Part shown: one piece after another, positions 54,302-64,000 of the stretch
How the letters are laid out: every line of letters starts with the position of its first letter
Position numbering within the stretch: position 1 is the stretch's first letter
From: Excoecaria cochinchinensis
Lineage: Eukaryota > Streptophyta > Magnoliopsida > Malpighiales > Euphorbiaceae
Assembly: GCA_947683425.1 (NCBI GenBank)
Contig: CANTUQ010000159.1
Coordinates: forward strand, 3,586,501 to 3,650,500
Direction of reading: 5' to 3'
Length of the DNA: 64,000 nucleotides
Made by a program: the position numbers and the translations under genes
Notes under the pieces: model-generated
What the model was told of the DNA's origin: nothing
Databases searched by the model: none
What the model saw: only the letters and a program-made list of their open reading frames with translations

Positions 54302-55498
54302 ATGGAGTCTGATCCAAGTGAGCATGTGGGTGAAACGGTTGGTAGTGCAAGTGTAGCGAGAGGTGGGCAACCTGCTTCACAACGTCAGCAAGAAGAAATT
54401 CCTGGTGTGGGTTTTGGTCAAGAGAATCCGGCTTTATTGCAAGGTTTGCTTCAGTTGGTAGAGAGGCTGACTGCTCCTAAGGCTCCGACTGAGTTATTAA
54501 GAAAGAGAGGAGCCGAGGATTTTCATGGGACTGCTTTGGACCAATCTGATGTGGCCGAGTTTTGGCTTAAGAGGGTAGGTCGGATTTTACAAGAGATTAG
54601 ATGCCCTGCAGAACAGAGGGTGCTTTGTGCAGTGTCGTTACTTCAAGGGTCAGCATACGATTGGTGGGAATTGGTGATGCGAAATCCTCAGCGACCAGCC
54701 GAGTTGACTTGGGATTTCTTCAAGCAAGAATTTGAGCAGAAATATGTGATGAAGGCATATCAGGAAGCTAAGTGGAGAGAGTTCATCAGTCTGACGCAGT
54801 GAGGTATGACCGTGAGTGAGTATGATAAGGAATTCAGCCGGTTGAGTAAGTATGTGCCTGAGACTTTGTTGACGGATGAGTTTAGAAGTCAGCATTTCCT
54901 AGAGGGACTACGGGAGGTGTTCAGAGGTCCGTTGTCGGAATTGTCAATTTTGCAACCCGTGGGGTATTATCAGCTTGTGGCAGCGGCGATGAAGTTAGAG
55001 GAATCAGAGGTCATCAAGCAGAGGATCGAGAGCAAGAGGAAAGCACCGGGTGATGGGGTAGGAAGTGGCAAGAAGTCGAGACGAGTTCCGAGTGGCCAAG
55101 GTGGGAAGAGTTCGGTTCCAGTACGTTCGGAAGTCGGGAGTGTAGCGCCACCCTCTAGCAAGGGAAGTGTTATCCCGGAGTCTGAGCATTGTTATAAGCG
55201 CCACTGGGGCGAGTGTAGAAGGATTTCTGGAGCGTGCTTCAGATGTGGCAGCAAAGAGCACATGGTGGCGAATTGTCCAGATCGAAGAGAGCTTCAGGAT
55301 AGACCCGAGAGTAGAGCCAGTGGTCATAGAGCGAGAGGGAATCAGAGTGGAAGAGCCAGTGGACGTCCTTCGCAAGCGCCATCAGAGACAGTGCAAAAGT
55401 CGCCGACCGAAGAAGTACCCGCACATCCAAGAGTTTATGCGATGCAAGTAGGGGATATAGCAGATCGAGCGGGACCTTCTGCTAAGTTATGTTATTAG
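54302..55498 (+). pseudogene. Gag of element E with one nonsense codon
   Basis: ATG at 54302 (MESDPSEHVG). Retrotrans_gag region includes LLQGSAYDWWELV and EFEQKYVMKAYQEAKW. TGA at 54800-54802 replaces what is probably CGA or CAA; the frame continues without shift to 55498. The zinc part has HCYKRHWGEC then CFRCGSKEHMVANC (about 55230-55275). About 398 codons in all. The end, 'GPSAKLCY', stops just before the place where a protease would begin. Related to Tekay gag at 16516 and D gag at 35167. Confidence 0.92.
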
Positions 55499-55576
55499 TT
55501 TTCGGTTATGTTTCGGTTTGAGTTTTGGGTTGTTGGATATAAGTGATTAGCCGGGAAATTTCGAGGATGAAATTTC

Positions 55577-55589
55577 TTAAGGGGGAGTG
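55577..55589 (+). other. Polypurine tract of element E
   Basis: TTAAGGGGGAGTG ahead of the 3' LTR (55592), following 'GAGGATGAAATTTC'. Confidence 0.9.
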
Positions 55590-55591
55590 AT

Positions 55592-56643
55592 TGTAACAAC
55601 CCAAATAGGGCCTGGTCGGAATTTGCGTGGTAAGTCGGTAAGTGAGAATATTTTCATAATTTTTATATGAGGAAAATAGGATAATAAGGAATTATATGTT
55701 AAAGGAATTAATAATTAAGAGAAGAGGAAATAATAGTGTGTGCTTATAGTGTATGGTTGTAGGGTGTAAGTGGACTTAAGGCTTTTATTGTGTGGTTTTT
55801 GGTGCATGGTGCCTAGGATGAAAGTGGATTTTTAAGAAATGTTATGGTGTGAGTGGAGTATGGTGCATTGAAGATATTTGTGTAAGAAAGGCTTGTGTGT
55901 GTTTAGTGTATGGTGCCAAGAGTGGTTTTGTTAAGATGGATTGATTGATTCTCTAGGATTGTGACATGTGGCTTGGAGGTTGGTGAGTAATTAATGAAAA
56001 GAGAGAGAAGGGAAGGGCAGAAATTGCCTAGCTTCCCGTGGAAGGTATCTCAATTTCTCTCTTTTCTTTCTCATTTCCCGTCTTCCCCTCTCTCTTGCTT
56101 TCATTTTTCTACTCTCATCTCTCTTCTCTTGTGTTTTCTTGAGTTGTGAGTGGGATCTTTGAAGGTTTGAGCTGGAAGTGTTGGAGGTAAGTGTTTGAGT
56201 TCGGATTGGGGTTCCTTTATTTAATTAGTGTTCTTTGGATCTTGGTTTTGTTGTGGTTTGGGTCTGATTTGAGTGTTTGTGGCTGGGTTTTGTGCAAGTT
56301 TCGAAAGAGAGAAGGATGAGCAAGGGCAAGGATAAAGTGGTTTCGTGAGGGGCACGATTTGAAGCTTCGTTTTCCAGGTATGGGAGCTGTGTTCTTGAGT
56401 GTTGATTTTGGGAAATGGGTTTAAATGCATACAAGTGATTGGGAGCTATGTTGTGGATTTTGTGTTTTTCCCTTAATTTCCTCCTTGGATCAACTCTATG
56501 TGGTGATTGCATGTCATTTGTAATCTTGAGTGTTTTATGAATGCTTTCGCTTAGTGCATGTATGCTTCCGCTGTATGTTTCGTAGCGTCGTGTAGCGCGC
56601 CCGCCGGTGCCCTTCCAACGGGGGCGGCAGCGGGGGTGTTACA
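55592..56643 (+). repeat. Element E 3' LTR
   Basis: 1052 bp; same as the 5' LTR apart from a few base changes and small gaps, one being a loss of about 10 bp near 56587 ('GTGAGTGAGC'). Confidence 0.93.
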
Positions 56644-57339
56644 ATTCATGAGAGGTTGGACCGCCAGCAGGCTGCTATTCAGGAGCAGTCCCAGTCAGTG
56701 GAGCGGTTAGCCCAGGAGCAGGCCGGCTACATCGAGCATACTACGCGGGAGCAGGCTCGGATCATGGATGTTTTCAGGGATGAGCAGGCTCGGATCATAG
56801 AGACCTTCAGAGGTGAGCAGGCGAGGCTGCTCGAGCAGATTGCTCAGGGTCAGAGGGAGCTTAGGCAGCAGCTCGCTCATGATTTGAGGACGTCACAGGA
56901 CCATGCGTCTCAGAGGGTTGACATGACCCTATAGATGATTGACAAGTCACTCGACTCTCTGAGATCCCGCGTCCAGGCGATAGAGGGGATCCTCCCACCT
57001 TTGTCTCAGACTATGAGGGAGTTCAGGGACCAGACAGAGCAGCGTCTAGAGCACATGAAGGGGGCCGCTAGCGAGCAGACCACTCAGTTGAGCAAGGCGT
57101 TCAAGAAGTTGGGAGGCACAGTATCAGAGATGCTGGGGTTCATGAGGACTTGCACCCAGCCTTTCTTGGATGGCCACGCTCAGATCCGTTTCAGGAGGAC
57201 TCAAGATGCTGAGGCAGGACCCTCCACGGCTCACCCTCCACCTCCGGCGCGGCCAGCTCCGCCTCCACCTCCGACAGGGACAGTGCATATATCGGATGAT
57301 GAGGACCCCGATGAGCCCTCTGACTACACACCCCTATGA

Positions 57340-57719
57340 CATTCAGGGAGTCATATTTTGTATATTTATGATTTGTATATGCATTGTACAAAATAGATAT
57401 TTCTAGTGAAAAACTTTTTTTTTCAAGATTTATGCATTTATTCGATCATTTATGATTCATTCATACAGCAGATGAAATATATGCCTTCACATTCACTCAT
57501 ATTATAAAAAACAAATGATGAATAACATCTCAATAAAGAAGAATATAAATGAAACATGGCATAGCAAATAAAGCAAGATCATGCCATTAATGGACAGGTT
57601 AAAAGATGACCACTCAAAAATGAACTAACAAAACCTTTTATCACACAGGTACAGAGAAGCGTCGATCCCAACACAGGCATCGATTGAAAGTCCGAACAAG
57701 GGCACCTAAGTTTTTTTTG
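57340..57719. other. Noncoding, boundary between element B and element F unresolved
   Basis: AT-rich. Probably starts as the 3' UTR of the sense gene. I see no LTR end, purine tract or repeat of GTACC. The switch to the LTR of F happens somewhere in or after this stretch. Confidence 0.4.
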
Positions 57720-58106
57720 AACGAGGAACCCGACAAGGTTTCCTCCTCTTTAGATCAAAGTTGCAGTTAGAGAAACACTGCTCTTCACCAGATCGAGACT
57801 GTAGCCAGAGAGCGCTACATCTCACAGTTCGCGCGGCAGCCCGACAAGGTTTCCTCCTCTTCAGCCGAAGCTCGCAAATTTTTTTTTTTAAATAAAAAAA
57901 ACCTAAAAACTCATTTTTTACCCCTAAATAATTTTTTTAAATATTTTTAAAATATTTAAGAAAAATACATTTTTCTCCATTCCTAACAAATCCAAATGAC
58001 AAGCGAATTTACTTTCGACCTTCATTCTTTTTGCCTATAAGACAGCATAGCTAAATTTCATCATCGGGTAATCCTGATCAAGGCTAATTGGGACCCGGTA
58101 TCTACA
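57720..58106 (-). mobile_element. 3' LTR of element F, start region (minus strand)
   Basis: On the minus strand it starts TGTAGATACCGGGTCCC at 58106, like the C LTR (TGTAGACACCGTGTCC), and continues with ACCCGATGATGAAAT (C: ACCCAATGATGATAA). It is followed by an A/T-rich then GC-richer part, as in C. Two copies of CCCGACAAGGTTTCCTCCTC (about 57729 and 57840) form a short repeat. Its far end was not found; 57720 is only an approximate limit. Confidence 0.6.
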
Positions 58107-58261
58107 GTTGCCCCCAATTTTGGGGAGGCTAGTGTGTGGGTGCCTAGTGAGCCAAAATTCAGGAAAAGGAAAGAAGTGCGTACCTGAAGCGGCGACCTTC
58201 CTGTTGCTCCCTGGGGAACACTGCTATGACTTGAAATATGAATATCCTCTCCGAGTTGCAC

Positions 58262-58870
58262 TGAGTCGCTGACAAGACTAAGAAGTGCTAGGGACCATCC
58301 TCAGACGGTGATGCGCCGAGTCGCTACCAAGACTACAAAATGCGAAAGATAAATCGCACCGAACCGCTAATAAGGCTACTAAAAGTGCGCTGCATGGAGT
58401 CGCTGACAAGACTACTAAACGTACAGGTGCTATCTGCAGATAGTGATGCGCCGAGCCACTGACAAGACTACTAAAAGTGCTGAACAAAAAATCGCACCGA
58501 GCTGCTGACAAGGCTACAAAAAGTGTGTTGTACGGAGTCGCTGACAAGACTACTAAACGTGCAGGGTTCCATCCTAAGACGGTGATGCTTCGAGCCACTG
58601 ACAAGGCTACTAAAAACGCACAAGAGAGATGCACCGAGTCACTACCAAGACTACCAAAAGTGCACGAAAGAACTACACCGAGCCACTACCAAGGCTACCA
58701 AAAGTGCACTGTTCCATCTTCTGATGATGATGCGTCGAGTTGCTGACAAGACTATGAAGCACGAAACTTGCTCTTCTGAGCTGCACCGAGTCTGCTACAA
58801 ATTACCAAAAGTGTACTGCACCGAGTCACTGACAAGACTACTAAAAGTGTAGGATTCCATCTTCGAATGG
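58262..58870 (-). repeat. Tandem repeat with higher-order structure in the F 3' region
   Basis: On the plus strand, variants of GAGTCGCTGACAAGACTAC recur at about 58263, 58318, 58363, 58396, 58451, 58498, 58535, 58590 and 58636. Spacings of about 55, 45 and 35 bp repeat in that order, giving a higher-order unit near 135-139 bp. Same location as the 76-bp array in C, but unrelated sequence. Confidence 0.82.
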
Positions 58871-60015
58871 TGACTGTCTTCTTTTAGATATTTCCTGCAA
58901 AATTATGTGCACAAAAATACATACAAGAAAACGTGTGTGTATGATATGAGATGTGAATGCTTGCAAGAATGTATAGACCATGCCCTAGGTGGCCCAGGGT
59001 GTGCTGAGGATATAGCTTGATTGCTCCACCATGCCCCCGGAATCAAGAGGATTGTCATCTTGGACTTAGGGATTCCGTCCCCAATAAGTTTTCTGAAAGA
59101 GACATCCAGTGCATCTTTGCCCCCCAGTCGATGATCATATACCCAGGATTCTGATTCATGTCCCGTGCTACATGTTATCTGATTGAAAGAAGATCATCTG
59201 AAGTAATGCTGCCTTATCGCTCCAGGCATCGAACGTCATTATTTTAAAGGTAGTGCGTCCCTTGCGTATTTTCACACTAGCTTTTCTTTGCGGGAAATGC
59301 ATCCTTTCGGATTTTCACATAACCTTGTGCCTTATTTTTTGCCTGGAATGGACCCAACCCAATCCAGCGGCTTTTTATTTATTTCATTTTTTGTAGGGCA
59401 GACTGCCTGTTTCCAGGTCTTCACCCTGCCCTTTGGCCTAACTTTTGCTTAGAGAGCCAGTTACGGTTTTCATCTCTAACGGCCTTATTTTTTTTTTAAG
59501 GAACTACTGGAGAAAGCGATTATCAGAATAATTGCCAGGAGGTGGCCAGCATATATCCACTTAGACATCTTTCGACACCAAGATTATACAATAGTCATTA
59601 GATAGATAAATGACACATTTTTTTAAGACAGAACTAAAAGAACAATGAAAATGTATTCTTTTACTCATTGCAAGGTTGTGTACATTTTTATATGACTTCA
59701 TCATACATGATTCTCATTTGATAGGAATTCAAAAGAAACACAAGACTACACCTAATCTTGGAATAGATCTTGTAAGCATCAAACTCCTGTTATCAATTGG
59801 CCCTCTCTGGTTTTCTCGATTGAACATTTTCTCTTGGCCCTTAATTTTTGCCTAGGATGCATTTTTTTTGGTTTTCACCCTGACAGGGCGCCCAATTTTA
59901 GCAAGGCCGCATTTTTTCGGTTTTTAACCTGCAGGGCATTTATTTTCTTCTCTTTATTTTTAGTCTTCAGCCATGAAACCTTTTTAGTCTATCGACATTG
60001 ACCGGGTCCTTGAAC
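58871..60015 (-). other. Element F 3' region between tandem array and pol
   Basis: No open frame. 59236-59490 is the module shared with C and B. Its plus-strand reading shows 'CCTTATCGCTCCAG' then ACGTCATTATTTTAAAGGTAG, which matches the end of exon 1 and the start of the intron of the antisense gene in B. A T run then AAG (59489-59502) matches the intron end. Phrases near 59790-59950 match the region after pol in B. It therefore seems to hold the remains of an antisense gene. Confidence 0.55.
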
Positions 60016-62901
60016 TCACCCATCGCTATCTGCCAAGATTGCTGCTCCTTTTGTTAGCAACTTCTTTAAAATGAACGGACCTTCCCAGGTTGTCCTGAAT
60101 TTTCCTCGTATGTCCGGCACTCTCGGCCTCATCATCTTAAAGACCAAATCCCCCTCCTTCAACGGGTGCTTTCGTACTTTCTTGCTAAATGATCGAGCTA
60201 GCCTCTTATGGTAAACTTGATTGTGATAATAAGCCCGTAACCTATCTTTAACCAGCAAATTCAACTGCGACAATCGCTGTTGTGCCCATTCTGCCTCTGG
60301 AATCTCGGCTTCCATGACTACCCTCAAAGACTTCAACTTAATTTCAACCGGCAGGACCGCTTCAGTTCCATATACCAGAGAGAATGGTGTCACCCCCGTA
60401 GAAGTCCTGACTGTGGTTCTATAACCCTAAAGCGCAAAAGGTAACTTTTCTGCCCAGTCTTTATAGCTCTGAACCATCTTGGCCAATATCCTCTTCACGT
60501 TCTTGTTCGCTACTTCAACCGCGCCATTGGCCTGAGGACGGTAGGGAGAAGACTTATGATGCTGGATTCCATATTTTTGGAGCATCTGTTTAGTTTCTGC
60601 CAGGAATTGTACCCCATTGTCAGACACAATGTGATGCGGGAGACCATATCTGCATATCAAATTCCGCTAAATGAACTTAGCCATGTCCCTTGCATCAACC
60701 TTCTTGAAAGATTCAGCTTCAACCCACTTAGTGAAGTAGTCAATGGCAACTATAATGAACCTGTGCCCATTAGAAGCTGTAGGGCGGATCTCGCCTATGA
60801 TATCTATCCCCCAAGCTACAAATTGCCATGGAGAAGTCAAGTTATGCAGCTTTGAGACCGGCACGTGCCTCAAATTTGCGTATTGCTGGCATAACTGGCA
60901 TTGATTCACATATTTCGAACAATCTGTATCCATTGTGAGCCAATAGAATCCTTGGCGCATGATCTTTTTTGCTAAGGCTAAGCCATTCATGTGAGCTCCA
61001 CAGACCCTGGCATGAACCTCCTCCATAACTCTCTCCCCTTCTTTCGCTGCCAAGCATCTTAACTGGATACCATCCGCTTGCCTTTTATACAATGTGCCAT
61101 TTATGCTACTGAACTGAGTGGATAGCTTCCGAATCATTCTTTGGTCTTTCTCCGTGGCTTCTTCTGGAAAAGCTGACTTTTCTAAATAATTCTGAATGTC
61201 GTAGTACCAAGGATTTCCATCAGCGGCCTCAACCTGCTCAGCTTCAAAGCAAGGCCTTTCTGAGCTAGAAATCAGCACGGGTTTCATAGCAATTCCTGTT
61301 AGATTATCCCACATAGACACTAACGTCGCTAGAGCATCAGCCAACTGATTTTCATCTCTGGGGATAAAGCAAAAAGTGCAAGTCTCAAACTGGCTACATA
61401 GCATTCTCAAGCATTTCACATAAGGCAATAGCCTCTCTTCTTTCACTAACCACTCCCCTTTGATCTGATGAATTATTAAGGAAGAATCTCCGAATACTTC
61501 TGCAGTCTTTGCTCCCAGGGCAAGCAGCGCTTCCAATCCAAAGATGCAAGCCTCGTATTCTGCTTCATTATTGGTAGCCTTATACCTCAGCTTCTTGGCT
61601 AATGGTAGCTTTTTACCATCCGGGGTCGTAAGAATAACTCCTGCTCCTGCCCCTTTACTGTTGACTACTCCATCGAAGAATAATTGCCACCCCTGCACCG
61701 CTATGGCCGTGACATCTTCATCTAGAAAAATGTACTCAAACTGATCTCCCTTAATAGGATGCTCGGCTAAGAACTCCGCTACGGCTCTTCCCTTAATGGT
61801 TTTCTTGGTTATGTATTCAATGTCGAACTCCTGCAACAACAGTAACCATCTCCCCATTTTCCCTAGCAGAGAGGGCGCTTCCTGAAGATACCTAAGAGGG
61901 TTATGCTTGGCAACCGCCTGTACCCTGAAGGAATAAAAGTAATGTTGCAACTTCTTAGAAGCCCAGATAACTGCCAAGCAAATCCTCTCTACCTCAACAT
62001 ATCTGGCTTCATACGGTAGGAACTTTTTGCTAAGATAGTAAATCGCAAACTCCACACCAAAATCATCTTCCTGAGCCATCATAGCACCCACTGAATTATC
62101 CTCTACAGCCAGATACAGGATTAGTGGTTTGGCACAGCGTGGTGGTCTTAAGACTGGCGGATTTAAGAGCTAATCCTTAATGGTGTCAAAGGCCAATTGA
62201 CAATCATCGTTCCATACCACAGGCTGGTTCTTCCTTAGAAGCTTGAAAATGGGCTCATATACCGAAGCCAGCTTGGCAATGAACCAGCTGATATACCGAA
62301 GCTTTCCCAGGAAACTCCTAACCTCCTTTTCTTTTCGAGGCACTGGCATCTCTCTAATAGCTCTGACGTTATCAGGATCTACCTCGATTTGCCTCTGGCT
62401 TACTACATGGCCTAACTATTTTCCTGAGGTAACTCCAAAAATGCACTTCTTAGGATTGAGGTGCAGATCATATTTGCTAATCCTTTGAAAGAACTTTTCT
62501 AAAGCCTCAAAGTGACCTTCTCTGGTAGTCGACTTAATCATCATGTCATTGACGTACACTTCCACCTCTTTGTGGATCAATTCATTGACAACCCTGGTAG
62601 CCATCCTCTAGTAAGTTGCTCCTGCATTTTTTAAACCAAAGGGCATAACCCAGTAGGCATATGTCCCCCACTCGGTAATGAAGGCCGTCTTAATCCGATC
62701 CACTATCTTGTTAAGGATTTGATTGTACCTCGCGTATCCATCCACAAAGCTGTACATCATGCAAGCAGCGGCACTATCTACCAGCACATCAATATGAGGC
62801 AAAGGGAAATTGTCTTTCGAGCAAGCTTTGTTCAAATCCCGATAATCCACGCATACTCGAACTTTTCTATCCTTCTTAGCCACAGGAACCACATTAGCTA
62901 A
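60016..62901 (-). pseudogene. Tat pol, element F (RT to integrase), with stops
   Basis: RT from 62892: VRVCVDYRDLNKA, MPFGLKNAGATY. The catalytic motif is YVNDMM (near 62545), i.e. the first Asp of YVDD is Asn. Stops in RT occur at about 62605-62607 and 62413-62415, and one near 62170. A long open part (62091-60667) holds RNase H, archaeal RNase H (FDGVVN, NNEAEYEA, FGDSSLII, LADALA) and the integrase zinc domain and first Asp (WGIDIIG). Stops at about 60664 and 60424 interrupt integrase. The C-terminus has the KVRKHPLKEGDLV block and then runs out of frame after 'ADSDG'. It agrees with B over its whole length and serves as the reference for changed residues in B. Confidence 0.93.
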
Positions 62902-62902
62902 C

Positions 62903-64000
62903 TATGACGCGCACCGGACCCCGCGTGCCGCCCCTTTGACCGCCCACTTGAGGGCGATCGGGCAATTGAGGATCCATTGGCAACTTGTAAAGGTATTTAC
63001 AAGTGCATCTATTTTGGGCAACAAGGAGGTTTCATGAAGTCGCCACCCAATAAAACATTGGAAAAGTTTCTCTCGCCTCAGAGAGCCTAAGACAGCGCAT
63101 GCATCCATTTTGAGCCAACCAAAAGGGGTCTTGGAGGATGAACCTCTCTCCCTTGGAGCCTAGGATTTATTGATTAAGTCTTTGAAAAGGACACAAGAGG
63201 TATCTTGGAGGTTCCAATTAGTGATCGGAAACACCTCTCGCCTTGTTGAGCCCAAAGACCAGAGCTGGGTTCGGGACTTCTCATCTATTTCTACCTTGAT
63301 TAACTTTACGATTAGATTTTGAGTTTATTAATTCGCTCTTTCTCCACACGATGCAATTTAGTTAAAAGCACACTTATTCACATCAAAAGCGTTAATAAAT
63401 AAATAAAACAAAGATAAAAATAAACATTCTAAAATAAATTACAATAATACTAGGAGCGGAATACAACTCCCATTGTAAAAATGCGAGGTATACATAAAAC
63501 GGGGAATCCATTTATTTTGAGGACTTTGGTCCTCACATGTACTTATTATAAAAGAAACTAATTTTTTATTGTGATGCTTTTGTGGGATGGAAATTAGGAC
63601 GTTGGATCCTTGATTTAAAAAAGAAAATCCCAATTTTATTTACTATAAAATATTTATCCATTCTTATTTAGCGCGGAATAAAACAATACATTGTTAGCAC
63701 AAAATAATCAATGAAAACGAATAAATAAATTATTACATAAGCAAATAAATAGATAAATTAATAAATAACAAATAAATAAATAAATAAAGGGTAAAGAGGT
63801 AAACCAAATGGAGTCTCCTGTGGCAAAACTCCTCTTAAGCTCCAAATTATCCCAAAGGCATAAAAATAATCTCACAAAAATAATCAATAAATGTTAATAA
63901 AAAAAGAACAAACATTAATAAATATTAACGGAAATGAGGGTTAGAATTCTGAAATAAAATAATAAGAATAAAACTATTGATAAAAGACAGAAGAGAAAGG
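62903..64000 (-). mobile_element. Tat LTR inserted in element F RT (continues beyond the window)
   Basis: On the minus strand its end reads GCGCGTCATA (usual GCGTCACA) at 62903, directly against RT sequence with no primer site. It is the 3' end of a solo LTR or of a 3' LTR. It matches 678-1700 (same minus-strand family), including the LTR block with CTCTCGCCT and the stretch with GGACTTTGGTCCTCAC. Bases CTAAC at 62898-62902 would be the target duplication. No genes; 63660-64000 is A/T-rich with AAATAAAT repeats. Confidence 0.75.

Larger units (their letters stand above)
52879..56643 (+). mobile_element. Element E: Tekay-type gag-only retrotransposon (TR-GAG-like)
   Basis: 3765 bp with LTRs (52879-53946; 55592-56643), tRNA-iMet primer sites, gag, polypurine tract and target duplications ATTCA. 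The LTRs are nearly identical, so insertion was recent. There is no protease, RT or integrase: after gag only about 90 bp remain before the 3' LTR. This organisation corresponds to the terminal-repeat gag-only elements described in plants; mobility would need enzymes from a related Tekay element. Confidence 0.93.
36106..57339 (+). mobile_element. Tat-lineage element B with two extra genes (3' end not found)
   Basis: LTR (36106-38147), primer site, leader, gag, protease with G-patch, RT, RNase H, archaeal RNase H, integrase, then a long 3' region with an antisense gene and a sense gene. Two Tekay-type insertions (44761-47924 and 52879-56643) are included in the span. It inserted in the D 5' LTR at GTACC. 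I could not find its 3' LTR or the second GTACC, so it may run beyond the window or be broken by element F near 57.7 kb. Confidence 0.85.
51554..57339 (+). pseudogene. Sense extra ORF of element B: ATHILA ORF1-like N-terminus, coiled-coil C-terminus (split by element E)
   Basis: Starts MPPRRRAPQ at 51554. Without element E and one target copy it is 672 codons with no frameshift (51554-52878 plus 56649-57339). It has seven in-frame stops, all TAG: 51773, 51797, 52481, 52520, 52787, 52799, 56932. The N-terminal 300 codons (FVEALGMAPEFDLL, GWTEFLDPSF, FDGDHYSI, FAQAMGLPT) recall the ATHILA ORF-1/putative plant transposon protein families. A Pro/Gln-rich middle follows, then a coiled coil with repeated EQARI phrases (56650-56900), then a Pro-rich acidic end. 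Function unknown. It lies downstream of pol, where Tat elements can carry extra ORFs. Confidence 0.7.
58107..62901 (-). mobile_element. Tat-lineage element F, minus strand, 5' part cut off
   Basis: In its own direction: RT from the WLANVVPVAKK block (62901), RNase H, archaeal RNase H, integrase (to about 60016), a long 3' region with tandem repeats, polypurine tract next to the LTR start (58107 on; minus strand AAAATTGGGGGCAAC). Gag and protease are not in the window because another Tat LTR is inserted at 62902/62903. Confidence 0.88.

Noticed and set aside
51773..56934. TAG recoding (readthrough) in the sense accessory ORF as the main explanation
   Set aside because: Seven TAG codons fit CAG-to-TAG decay at methylated CHG sites better; other genes of the element show similar decay, and there is no stimulating structure that I can see.
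57340..58106. A 3' LTR of element B next to the sense accessory gene
   Set aside because: No TGTAAGCACCGTGTCC start, purine tract or GTACC copy is found; the LTR start here faces the other way and belongs to F.

Overview
This window looks like intergenic heterochromatin from a flowering-plant nuclear genome. I find no host gene, rRNA, tRNA or prokaryotic feature. Almost every base belongs to LTR retrotransposons of two Ty3/gypsy lineages, nested in each other on both strands. The first group is Tekay/Del-type chromoviruses: LTRs starting TGTAAC or TGTCAC and ending in TTACA or close variants, tRNA-iMet primer site, integrase with chromodomain. The second is Tat-lineage elements: LTRs starting TGTAGG/TGTAAG/TGTAGA, a primer site matching tRNA-Arg, a second archaeal-type RNase H, and long 3' regions.

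Layout. 1-469 is the end of a Tekay-type LTR sitting in the leader of a minus-strand Tat element, whose 5' LTR is 678-2728. That element interrupts the 5' LTR of Tat element C (2729-11281), which has broken gag, most of pol deleted, and a 76-bp tandem repeat before its 3' LTR. C itself sits in a minus-strand Tekay-type LTR (11282-12405). After an old protease remnant and a decayed LTR (12406-13925, continuing at 26135-27045) comes another LTR (13926-26134). It is split by the best-preserved element here, a complete 9.4-kb Tekay element at 14016-23448 with perfect GGAAT target duplications and a 1406-codon pol frame. Tat element A (27046-30933) is cut off in gag and fused by a 4-bp microhomology to a gag-only minus-strand element, D (30934-36105). 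Tat element B inserted into the 5' LTR of D and runs from 36106 to at least 57339. It carries gag, protease with G-patch, RT, RNase H, archaeal RNase H and integrase, the last split by a solo LTR (44761-47924, TSD GTGCA). Its 3' region holds two extra genes, one antisense and one sense, and the sense one is split by a gag-only element E (52879-56643, TSD ATTCA). From about 57.7 kb on, a minus-strand Tat element F runs to 62901, where another Tat LTR (62903 to the window end) has landed in its RT.

The most notable feature is the antisense gene of element B (48961-50371, minus). It is an uninterrupted 382-codon frame once a 262-bp intron with a good donor and acceptor is removed. It resembles the plant retroelement-associated DUF7745/plant-mobile-domain-like family, and it is intact although the pol gene of the same element has at least ten stops. 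It diverges from a sense ORF of 671 codons with an ATHILA ORF1-like N-terminus and a coiled-coil C-terminus, whose seven internal stops are all TAG. Two other signals recur across LTRs of different families: arrays of short CpG palindromes whose arms change in a compensated way, and a small CTAAGCG hairpin near the LTR 3' end.

Limits. Family names come from motifs read by eye. No alignment, profile search or expression data was available, and the ends of several elements lie outside the window.
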